The notes below the pieces were generated by a model that did not search any database, was not told the DNA's origin, and was given only the letters and a program-made list of their open reading frames with translations. From Thioalkalivibrio sp. (GTDB lineage Bacteria; Pseudomonadota; Gammaproteobacteria; Ectothiorhodospirales; Ectothiorhodospiraceae), in assembly GCA_003550945.1 (NCBI GenBank), contig PULL01000235.1, positions 1 through 21,565 on the forward strand: a stretch of DNA of 21,565 nucleotides, given 5' to 3'. Both the position numbers and the translations under genes were made by a program. Of the stretch, positions 14,497-21,133 are shown piece by piece; position 1 is the first letter of the stretch; every line of letters starts with the position of its first letter.

Positions 14497-15651
14497 TCAG
14501 CACAGCGCGGCAATAAGCCTCCGCTGGAATTCCAGCCCCGCCTGCACCTGTTCCAGCGTGATGTATTCATCGGGCTGATGCGCCTGCTCGATGGACCCAG
14601 GACCGCAGATCACGCTGGCGAGCCCGGCGCGCTGGAACAGGCCCGCCTCCGCGGCAAAAGGCACCTGCGTCGTAGTATCCACACCGGCTAGCCTACACGC
14701 CAGTTCCAGTGCCGGGTTGGCCTGCTCGTGGGCGAGCGGCGGTGCCTCGACCAACACTTTGGTGGCCACGGAACACCCCGGCGCGATGCGCTTCATCCCG
14801 GGTTCCACCCGTTCGGCGCAGTGCCTCCGGAACGCCTCGACGATGGGCTCCGGCGGGTCCTCGGCGATCGCGCGGATGTCCCACTCAAAGCGGCACTCGC
14901 GAGAGATGATGTTCACCGCGGTACCACCGTGCACGGTCCCCACGTGAATCGTGGTCTGCGGAGGCTCGATGGCGGCCGCAAACGGCCCGGCAACTGCACG
15001 GTGCCGCGCGAGGTCGTCGAGGTGCGCGATCAGGCGGGCCGCGGTTGTGACCGCGCTCACACCCCGGTGCGTCTGGCTGGAGTGCGCCTCGTGGCCGGTG
15101 ACGACCGTGCGCAGCACCGCGATGCCCTTGTGCGCGCTGACCACATCCATCCCGGTGGGTTCGCCGACGATCACCGCAGCCGGCGGCGGCAGCCGTACCC
15201 GGATCGCCTCGATCAGACCGGGCGCGCCACGACAGCCGATCTCTTCGTCATAGCTGAACGCCAGATGGACCGGCCGTTTCAGCCCGCGCATTTCCGGCAC
15301 CAATGCCAGCGCGATCGCGAGAAAACACTTCATGTCGCAGGTGCCGCGACCGTACAACCGACCGTTCCGCTCGGTCAGGCGGAACGGATCGCTGCTCCAG
15401 CGCTGGCCGTCTACCGGAACCACGTCCGTGTGGCCGGACAGGACCACCCCGCCCGGAACCATCGGGCCCACGGTTGCGAGCAGGTTGGCCTTCTCGCCGT
15501 CGTCACTGGTCACCAGATGGGACGCGACACCGTACCTTGCCAGCCAGTGCCGGACGAAGTCGATCAACTCCAGGTTGGAGTTGCGCGAGACCGTGTCGAA
15601 GGCGACCAGCCGCTCGAGCAGCGTCTGCACTTGGGCGAGTCCCGCCGTCAT
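14497..15651 (-). CDS. argE: Acetylornithine deacetylase
   Basis: 384 residues, matching E. coli ArgE (383). An M20-family dizinc amidohydrolase that releases ornithine from N-acetylornithine in arginine synthesis. Visible metal and catalytic residues: H74 and D76 in SGHTDVVPV, bridging D106 in GRGTCDMK, E136/E137 in SYDEEIGCRG, E164 in VGEPTGMD, and a histidine near 360 in IEQAHQPDEY. The dimerisation insert includes TGHEAHSSQTHRGVSA, as in the ArgE/DapE group. ArgE is favoured over DapE by GEPTGMDVVSAHKG and the GQRWSSDPF segment. The Shine-Dalgarno before the ATG is weak. No other arginine gene is near, so it is probably a stand-alone unit or cotranscribed with the NUDIX gene. Confidence 0.93.
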   Translation of the reverse strand: MTAGLAQVQTLLERLVAFDTVSRNSNLELIDFVRHWLARYGVASHLVTSDDGEKANLLATVGPMVPGGVVLSGHTDVVPVDGQRWSSDPFRLTERNGRLYGRGTCDMKCFLAIALALVPEMRGLKRPVHLAFSYDEEIGCRGAPGLIEAIRVRLPPPAAVIVGEPTGMDVVSAHKGIAVLRTVVTGHEAHSSQTHRGVSAVTTAARLIAHLDDLARHRAVAGPFAAAIEPPQTTIHVGTVHGGTAVNIISRECRFEWDIRAIAEDPPEPIVEAFRRHCAERVEPGMKRIAPGCSVATKVLVEAPPLAHEQANPALELACRLAGVDTTTQVPFAAEAGLFQRAGLASVICGPGSIEQAHQPDEYITLEQVQAGLEFQRRLIAALC

Positions 15652-15777
15652 CCGCGGGAGCCCCGGGCCTGGCGAGGGCGGCTACGCTCGAACATGCCGA
15701 ATACGATACCGCAAACCGGGTCGCGGGACCGGCTGGTGTCCCGCCCCGAGGCCTGACGGATGGAACCGCCGCAGGGT

Positions 15778-16089
15778 TCAGCCAGGCTCGGCTTTCCCTG
15801 CCGCGTCCGGCTTGCGGATCAGGGCGGTGCCGATCACCACCTCCAGACGGCGGGCCGCGTAGAAGAAGCTCTCGCCGGTTACCGTTCCGATGTACTGCAC
15901 GTTGGTCACGACCTCAGCCTCCGGTGGCACGTCCCTGCGGAAGCTCTCGAAAATCGTGCTGCCGCTGTAGCCGCCCTTCATGAACACGCCCCTGAGTTCG
16001 TAGTCGCTCAAACGGGTGCCTTTGGACGCGCAGTACTCGCTCGCCGACGCGTTGATCATCTCGCCGCTGAAAAGCTTTTTCTCGACCAT
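15778..16089 (-). CDS. Hypothetical protein, 103 residues
   Basis: I do not recognise a family. It begins MVEKKLFSGEMINASASEYC and includes GYSGSTIFESFRRDVPPEAE and VVTNVQYIGTVTGESFFYAA, then RRLEVVIGTALIRK. Predicted soluble, with alternating beta strands in the second half and no signal peptide or membrane segment. No Shine-Dalgarno precedes the ATG, but TAAGAT (16101-16096 on this strand) lies where a -10 would place transcription start on or next to the ATG, so a leaderless mRNA is possible. An alternative start is M11 (16059), preceded by GGCGAG. It lies 126 bp upstream of argE on the same strand. Confidence 0.65.
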   Translation of the reverse strand: MVEKKLFSGEMINASASEYCASKGTRLSDYELRGVFMKGGYSGSTIFESFRRDVPPEAEVVTNVQYIGTVTGESFFYAARRLEVVIGTALIRKPDAAGKAEPG

Positions 16090-16220
16090 TGCGTAATCTT
16101 AGCCGTCCCGCCACCCTAGAGGCGGACCGTTCGATTTTTTCCTACGTTTCCGGCGGACCAGGACCTGCAGGCGAGCGGGAAGCGATCCGCGCGCCGGCAA
16201 CCCGGCGATAAGAAGAAGCT

Positions 16221-16234
16221 TTGATACCGGTCAA
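16221..16234. promoter_or_regulatory. Predicted FNR/ANR binding site upstream of the por operon
   Basis: TTGATACCGGTCAA matches the FNR/ANR consensus TTGAT-N4-ATCAA at 9 of 10 defined bases. Its centre is 16227.5. A -10-like element just downstream (TGCTAAT/TAATCT, 16254-16262) predicts a transcription start near 16267-16269, so the box would be centred at about -40 to -41.5, the class II activator position. The site is in the 295-bp gap between the divergent hypothetical gene and porG. The neighbouring genes encode an oxygen-sensitive Fe-S enzyme, which fits anaerobic activation. Confidence 0.6.
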
Positions 16235-16253
16235 CACAATCCGCTCTACGGTC

Positions 16254-16262
16254 TGCTAATCT
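16254..16262 (+). promoter_or_regulatory. Candidate -10 element of the por promoter
   Basis: TGCTAATCT offers GCTAAT (4 of 6 bases of TATAAT) or an extended TGC-TAATCT. No good -35 hexamer is present 17 bp upstream, which is usual for class II FNR promoters, where the activator contacts replace it. It lies about 125 bp upstream of the porG start. Confidence 0.4.
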
Positions 16263-16384
16263 TTCGGCACACGTCCGAGGACCGCAGGACTGCGGTTGCG
16301 CGTCTGACGCGCATCGGCGTTCGTATTCGGGGCCGGTCCGCCCGGATTCCCGGTGCCCCCATTGCCAGGAGACGAATCACAGCC

Positions 16385-16954
16385 ATGCTAGAAATCCGGA
16401 TTCATGGCCGCGGCGGACAGGGGAACGTCGTCGCGGCCTACCTGCTCGCCGCGGCAGCCATCGACGGCGGCCGCTACGCCCAGGCCTTCCCTGCCTTTGG
16501 AGCGGAACGCCGGGGAGCGCCAGTGGCGGCCTTCGTGCGTATCGACGAACAGCCGATCCGGCGCCGCTGCCAGGTGCGCGAGCCGACGTTCCTGATCGTG
16601 CAGGATCCGGCGCTGATGGAAGTCCCGGGGACTCTCAGCGGACTGCAGGCCGGGGGCACGGTACTGGTCGACGGAGCCGAGGCCGGTGTCGATGACAGCG
16701 GAGACAACGAGATCGTCAGCATCCCGGCGACCCGTCTCGCAATGGAACACATCGGCCGGCCGGTACCCAATACCGCGCTGCTGGCCGCATTCATCACACT
16801 CACGGAACTGATGCCGTTGTCCGGGCTGATCGACGCGCTGTCGGAGCGCTTCAAGGGTCCGGTGCTGGAGAAGAACCGGGCACTGGTCGAGGCGGCCGCG
16901 GAAACCGTGGAAGCCGGTCGTTGGAGGGAGGTGGCGCATGGCGTTGGCGCTTGA
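16385..16954 (+). CDS. porG: 2-oxoacid:ferredoxin oxidoreductase, gamma subunit (pyruvate type)
   Basis: 189 residues, standard for a separate gamma subunit. The N-terminal IRIHGRGGQGNVVAAYLLAA (glycine-rich CoA-domain loop) and the following AFPAFGAERRGAPVAAFVRI are diagnostic of the POR/VOR gamma family. The later IPATRLAMEHIGRPVPNTAL and GPVLEKNRALVEAA segments also fit. It forms the domain that handles coenzyme A in the reversible conversion of 2-oxoacid, CoA and oxidised acceptor to acyl-CoA, CO2 and reduced acceptor. An AGGAGA lies 12 nt before the ATG. It overlaps the alpha subunit gene by 17 nt. First gene of the por operon, downstream of the predicted FNR box. Confidence 0.93.
   Translation: MLEIRIHGRGGQGNVVAAYLLAAAAIDGGRYAQAFPAFGAERRGAPVAAFVRIDEQPIRRRCQVREPTFLIVQDPALMEVPGTLSGLQAGGTVLVDGAEAGVDDSGDNEIVSIPATRLAMEHIGRPVPNTALLAAFITLTELMPLSGLIDALSERFKGPVLEKNRALVEAAAETVEAGRWREVAHGVGA
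16923..16931 (+). promoter_or_regulatory. Ribosome binding site of porA inside porG
   Basis: GGAGGGAGG ends 6 nt before the ATG at 16938. It lies within the last codons of the gamma gene and decides the overlapping start. Confidence 0.7.
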
Positions 16955-18113
16955 AGGTTCCCAGGCACTCGCCCGCACAGTGGCGCTGTGCCGCCCGCAG
17001 GTCGTTGCGGCCTACCCGATCACGCCTCAGACCCACATCGTCGAAGGCATCGCCAAACTGGTTGCCGATGGAAAGCTGGCCTGCGAGATGGTCAGCGTGG
17101 AGAGCGAGCACTCGGCCGCCTCGGTCGCACTCGGGGCGGCCGTCGCCGGCTCCAGGGCCTACACCGCGAGTGCGTCGCAGGGCATCCTGCTGATGGCGGA
17201 GGTGCTGTACGACATCGCGGGACTGCGCATCCCGCTGGTGATGACCTGCGCCAACCGCGCGCTGTCAGGCCCTCTGAACATCTGGAATGACCAGCAGGAC
17301 TCGATGTCCATGCGCGATTCGGGATGGATCCAGCTGTACTGCGCAACCAACCAGGAAGCGGTGGACACCACCGTGCAGGCCTTCCGGATCGCCGAGCGCT
17401 GCGAACTGCCGGTGATGGTCTGCGTGGATGGATTCACCCTGACCCACACGCTGGAGCCGCTGGAGCTTCCCACCGCGGAACAGGTGGACGGGTTCCTGCC
17501 CACCTACAGCTTCCGCCACGGGCTGGACCCGTCCGACCCACGCAGTCTCGGCACCCTGGTCGGACCGGAACACTTCACCGAGGTACGCCACGCTCACCAC
17601 CAGGCCCTGATGCAGGCGCAGGCGGAGATCGAGCAGGCGGACGCGGACTGGGCCGCAGTGGTCGGGCGCCATTGCGGGGGGCTGCTCGAAGTGCGTGGGG
17701 ATCCCGACGCGCGCCTCGGCATCCTCACCCTGGGCTCGGTGCTCGGCACCCTGGAAGACGCGATGGACGCGGACCCCGAACTGCCGCGCGCCCGCTTCAT
17801 CAAGCTCAGAAGCTACCGCCCGTTCCCGGCCGAGGCCCTGCGCAAGGCCTGCGAGGGTCTCGACCACCTGATCGTGCTGGAACGCGCGCTGTCCCCGGGA
17901 TCCGGGGGCATCGTCGGGCCGGAGGTGCTGACCGCGCTGGTGGAGATGGCGGAACCGCCCCGCGTGCACAACTACGCAGCGGGCCTGGGCGGACGCGATC
18001 TCGCGCTGGACCTGTACGCGAAGCTGACGCAGGCGGTGCTGGGCGCGGAACGGCCGAGGGAGTTCGCGATCATCGATGCGGACCTGGAAATGCTGCCGGA
18101 GTCGGACCGCTAG
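16938..18113 (+). CDS. porA: 2-oxoacid:ferredoxin oxidoreductase, alpha subunit (pyruvate type)
   Basis: 391 residues, normal for PorA. Domain I starts MALALEGSQALARTVALCRP and has the YPITPQT motif at 26-32, where pyruvate oxidoreductases typically read YPITPSS. VESEHSAASVALGAAVAG (from V54) carries the glutamate that activates the thiamine pyrophosphate aminopyrimidine ring. ASQGILLMAEVLYDIAGLRI follows. Domain II (ILTLGSVLGTLEDAM, IKLRSYRPFP) resembles transketolase C-terminal domains. The gamma domain is a separate protein, as in Por and unlike the fused arrangement of many 2-oxoglutarate enzymes. This favours pyruvate as substrate but does not prove it. It ends 26 bp before the beta subunit gene. 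Confidence 0.93.
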   Translation: MALALEGSQALARTVALCRPQVVAAYPITPQTHIVEGIAKLVADGKLACEMVSVESEHSAASVALGAAVAGSRAYTASASQGILLMAEVLYDIAGLRIPLVMTCANRALSGPLNIWNDQQDSMSMRDSGWIQLYCATNQEAVDTTVQAFRIAERCELPVMVCVDGFTLTHTLEPLELPTAEQVDGFLPTYSFRHGLDPSDPRSLGTLVGPEHFTEVRHAHHQALMQAQAEIEQADADWAAVVGRHCGGLLEVRGDPDARLGILTLGSVLGTLEDAMDADPELPRARFIKLRSYRPFPAEALRKACEGLDHLIVLERALSPGSGGIVGPEVLTALVEMAEPPRVHNYAAGLGGRDLALDLYAKLTQAVLGAERPREFAIIDADLEMLPESDR

Positions 18114-18129
18114 TCCGCGATGTCTTTCG

Positions 18130-18133
18130 AGGA
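18130..18133 (+). promoter_or_regulatory. Ribosome binding site deciding the porB start
   Basis: AGGA abuts one in-frame ATG at 18134 but lies 6 nt before a second at 18140. The second spacing is functional, so translation likely begins at 18140 (MNEQPLHHLD). Confidence 0.55.
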
Positions 18134-18139
18134 ATGAGC

Positions 18140-19132
18140 ATGAACGAACAACCCCTGCACCACCTCGACACCCTCCGCGCGCGGCAACCGCGCTTTCGCG
18201 GACTGGAATCGGGTCATCGCGCCTGTCAGGGCTGCGGCGAAGCGCTGGCTGCCCGACTGACGACGGAGGCGGCCGGCCCGGACGTGATCGTCGCGAACGC
18301 CACCGGCTGCCTCGAGGTGTTCACCACACCCTGGCCGCAGTCGGCCTGGCGCCTGCCCTGGATTCACTCCGTTTTCGGCAACGTCGCGGCGGTCGCCGCG
18401 GGCATGGAGGCGGCGCTGAAGCAGCAGGGCCGCGCGACCCAGGTCCTCGCCTTCGCAGGTGACGGCGGCACCTTCGACATCGGCTTCCAGGCGCTTTCGG
18501 GAATGATGGAACGCGGTCACGACGTGCTGTTCGTGTGCTTCGACAACGAGGCCTACATGAACACCGGCGTGCAGCGCTCCGGTTCGACGCCGCATGCCGC
18601 GATGACCACCACATCGCCGCCGGGTGAACTGCGCATGGGCAAGCGGCACATGAAAAAGGACATTCTCTCGATCATTGCCGCGCACCACATTCCCTACGCC
18701 GCCACCGCCTCCGTGGCCTATCCGTCCGACCTGCGCAAGAAGGTCCGGCGCGCGATGGATACCGAGGGCGCCAGTTTCCTGCAGATCCACTCGCCCTGCC
18801 CGCTGGGCTGGGGCCACGACGGCGCGAAAACCATCGAGGTCGCGCGACTCGCGGTGCAGACGGGACTGTTTCCGATCATCGAAATGGAACGCGGCGAACT
18901 GATCGGCACGCTGCCCATCCGCGAACCGCGGCCGGTATCCGACTACCTGAAGCTGCAGAACCGTTTCCGGCACCTGTTCGCCTCCGATTATCGCGCGCGC
19001 AAGGAACTCGAGCACCTGCAGGCCATTGCGAACCGGAACATCGAACGCTTCGAGCTGCGCGGCGTCGGCCCGGAAAGCTACGACACCGAAGGTGCCGATA
19101 CGGTGCACCGCGGTGGCGACCGCTGGGCCTGA
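18140..19132 (+). CDS. porB: 2-oxoacid:ferredoxin oxidoreductase, beta subunit (pyruvate type)
   Basis: 330 residues. It binds thiamine pyrophosphate and the proximal [4Fe-4S] cluster. The four expected cluster cysteines are C29 and C32 (GHRACQGCGEALA), C57 (NATGCLEVF) and C220 (SPCPLGWG). The TPP motif begins GDGG at 107-110, followed by FDIGFQALSGMMERGHDVLF and CFDNEAYMNTGVQRSG, where the asparagine and following residues hold Mg-diphosphate. The N-terminal GHRACQGCGEA with NATGCLEVFTTPWP is the PorB type, again pointing to pyruvate. Its C-terminus (DYLKLQNRFRHL) is the normal PorB tail. A gap of 64 bp precedes the flavoprotein gene, the only sizeable gap in the operon. Confidence 0.94.
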   Translation: MNEQPLHHLDTLRARQPRFRGLESGHRACQGCGEALAARLTTEAAGPDVIVANATGCLEVFTTPWPQSAWRLPWIHSVFGNVAAVAAGMEAALKQQGRATQVLAFAGDGGTFDIGFQALSGMMERGHDVLFVCFDNEAYMNTGVQRSGSTPHAAMTTTSPPGELRMGKRHMKKDILSIIAAHHIPYAATASVAYPSDLRKKVRRAMDTEGASFLQIHSPCPLGWGHDGAKTIEVARLAVQTGLFPIIEMERGELIGTLPIREPRPVSDYLKLQNRFRHLFASDYRARKELEHLQAIANRNIERFELRGVGPESYDTEGADTVHRGGDRWA

Positions 19133-19196
19133 AGCCCGGCCACTCCTGCACAACGGCCTACCCCGCGACCCGTCAACCGACTGAAGCGAGCCAGAC

Positions 19197-20888
19197 ATGA
19201 TCCAGATCCCACCCGGCGCATTCGCACGACCCGGAACCTCGCTGGAATTCAAGACCGGCACCTGGCGTGTCGAGCGTCCCGTTCACCACCGCCGGGCGGC
19301 ACCCTGCCACTCCGCCTGCCCCGCCGGCGAGGACGCCCAGGCCTATCTGGCGAAGGTGGAACTCGGCGACATGCGCGGCGCCTGGGAGACGCTGGTGTCC
19401 GCCAATCCGCTGCCGGCCATCACCGGGCGGGTGTGTCACCACCCCTGCGAGTCCGCCTGCAACCGGGCCCATTACGACGAGTCCATCACGATCCACGGGG
19501 TCGAACGCTTTCTTGGCGACGAGGCTCTGCGCCAGGGCTGGAGCTACCCGGTACCGATCCCGAGTGCGGACGCGCCACGCATGGCGGTGGTCGGTTCGGG
19601 GCCGGCTGGGCTCGCCGCCGCCTATCACCTGCTGCGCGGCGGGTGTCGCGTCACCCTGATCGAGGCGATGCCCGCGGCGGGTGGCACGGTGCGCACCGCG
19701 ATTCCGCACTACCGGCTGCCGCCGGAAATCCTCGAGCAGGAACTGGATCACCTGCTGGCGCTGCCCGGCATCGACTTCAGGCCCAGGACTCGGCTCGGAC
19801 GCGACGTGTCGCTGGAGGAACTGCGGGCTGACCACGAGGCACTGTTCCTCGGCCCGGGGCGCCGCAAGGGCCGCGAGTGGAGCGCGGACTTCGCGGTGCC
19901 CGGAAACCTGCGCACCGGGCTGCAGCTGCTCGAGGCCTGGGTCGCCGGCGGCGCGCTGCCCGAACAACCCCGCTCCGTCGCGATCGTGGGCGGCGGCAAC
20001 ACCGCGGTGGACCTCGCGCGCGTGCTGCGGCGCGAGGGCGTCGAGCACGTGCACCTGATCAGCCACCAGCGTGTTCCGGCGCCCGACGTTCCCGCCGACG
20101 ACGCGATGCGCGCCACCTATCGCGAAGTCTCGCAGGCACTGGAAGAAGGCGTGACCATCCACGAGCACCGCGGCGTACGCCGGCTGATCCTGCGCGGCGA
20201 GCGCGTGGTGGGCATGGAACTGGTGCACATGAAGAAGCTGGTCGACGCCAACGGTCGCCTGCGTCGCGTCGCCTTCGAGGGCACCGAGACCGTGCTGCAC
20301 GTCGACCAGGTGATCCCCGCGATCGGCCAGGACGTCGATGGTCTCGGCTTCGAGTCACTGGTCCGCCGCGGCTACATGGAAGTGGAGCCCTGGTGGGGTT
20401 CCGTGAAGGGCGAGTCGGGGATTTTCAGCGGCGGAGACGCACGCAGCGACCACGGTACCGTCAGCGAGGCGGTTGGCGACGGGCGGCGCGCGGCGATCGC
20501 GATGCTGCGATACCGCGGCGGGAAAACGCTCGAGCCCGGTGCGCCGCCGGAGCCGATCCCCTACTCCGACCTGAACCTCAGTTATTTCGAGCCCGCCCCG
20601 GCGTCGAAGGAACCTGTGCTGCCGCCAGAGCAACGGCTGGGGCTCGAAGAAATCGAAGGCGGGCTGCAGGCCAATGCGGTGCGGCACGAGGCGCACCGCT
20701 GCCTGTCCTGTGGCGACTGCCTCGCCTGCGACAACTGCTGGACCCTCTGCCCCGACCAGTCGGTGCTGAAGACACGCGAGGTCGCTGCCGACGGCAGCCA
20801 CTACGTGTTCGACTACGACTACTGCAAGGGCTGCGGCATCTGCGCGCACGAGTGCCCAACCGGCTACATCCGGATGGTCCCGGAGTGA
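19197..20888 (+). CDS. GltD-type NAD(P)-dependent flavoprotein fused to a 2x[4Fe-4S] ferredoxin domain
   Basis: 563 residues. The N-terminal helical domain has the GltD/dihydropyrimidine-dehydrogenase cysteines C37, C41, C80, C84 and C88 (APCHSACPAG; GRVCHHPCESACNR). The FAD fold begins VVGSGPAGLAAAYHLL, with GSGPAG at 133-138. The NAD(P) fold has VAIVGGGNTAVDLARVL, with GGGNTA at 265-270. After GGDARSDHGTVSEAVGDGRRAA (end of the FAD domain), the C-terminus carries C502/505/508/511/514/518 and C543/546/549/553, two clusters like those of the PorD delta subunit. It follows gamma, alpha and beta, so it probably replaces delta and links the enzyme to NAD(P)H. The 2-oxoglutarate:NADP+ oxidoreductase of Azoarcus evansii is a known precedent for such a subunit. 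The Shine-Dalgarno is weak. No accepted gene symbol. Confidence 0.88.
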   Translation: MIQIPPGAFARPGTSLEFKTGTWRVERPVHHRRAAPCHSACPAGEDAQAYLAKVELGDMRGAWETLVSANPLPAITGRVCHHPCESACNRAHYDESITIHGVERFLGDEALRQGWSYPVPIPSADAPRMAVVGSGPAGLAAAYHLLRGGCRVTLIEAMPAAGGTVRTAIPHYRLPPEILEQELDHLLALPGIDFRPRTRLGRDVSLEELRADHEALFLGPGRRKGREWSADFAVPGNLRTGLQLLEAWVAGGALPEQPRSVAIVGGGNTAVDLARVLRREGVEHVHLISHQRVPAPDVPADDAMRATYREVSQALEEGVTIHEHRGVRRLILRGERVVGMELVHMKKLVDANGRLRRVAFEGTETVLHVDQVIPAIGQDVDGLGFESLVRRGYMEVEPWWGSVKGESGIFSGGDARSDHGTVSEAVGDGRRAAIAMLRYRGGKTLEPGAPPEPIPYSDLNLSYFEPAPASKEPVLPPEQRLGLEEIEGGLQANAVRHEAHRCLSCGDCLACDNCWTLCPDQSVLKTREVAADGSHYVFDYDYCKGCGICAHECPTGYIRMVPE

Positions 20889-20936
20889 GGACCCAGCCGT
20901 GATACGTCGCGGCTCGGATTCGACGGACTGACAGAA

Positions 20937-20954
20937 GACCCCTTTTTTCGGGTC
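20937..20954. terminator. Possible hairpin after the por operon
   Basis: GACCC and GGGTC flank an 8-nt loop that contains six T, 49 bp after the flavoprotein stop. There is no T tract after the stem on either strand, so it is not a canonical intrinsic terminator; it is only a weak candidate for operon end. Confidence 0.25.
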
Positions 20955-21031
20955 CCACCACGCTCTTTTGTCCTGACTACTGCCAACGTCGGCGTTCGGC
21001 AGGTCGACCCCGTTCGACCACTCCCAAAATG

Positions 21032-21069
21032 TGACAAAATAATGTCAAAACGATAACAATTACATTACA
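21032..21069 (+). promoter_or_regulatory. Candidate Pho-box-like array and promoter upstream of the phosphate transporter
   Basis: Four T-N-N-C-A pentamers recur every 11 bp: TGACA (21032), TGTCA (21043), TAACA (21054) and TTACA (21065). The first two with flanks match the PhoB consensus CTGTCATAWAWCTGTCAY at 12 of 18 positions. The same segment also reads as an inverted repeat, TGACA-N6-TGTCA. GTGACA (21031-21036) could double as a -35. The block is AT-rich against a GC-rich background and ends 64 bp before the transporter start. PiT transporters are not always under PhoB, so the regulator is uncertain. Confidence 0.4.
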
Positions 21070-21133
21070 GCGCCGCCGGTTGGTGCACGGACGCAGCGGG
21101 CCAGCGCCAACAGCAGAAGGGGGAGAGCCAGGC

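Noticed and set aside
14497..15651. DapE (succinyl-diaminopimelate desuccinylase) as the identity of the M20 peptidase
   Set aside because: Length and motif contexts fit ArgE better; DapE proteins differ around the metal-binding segments.
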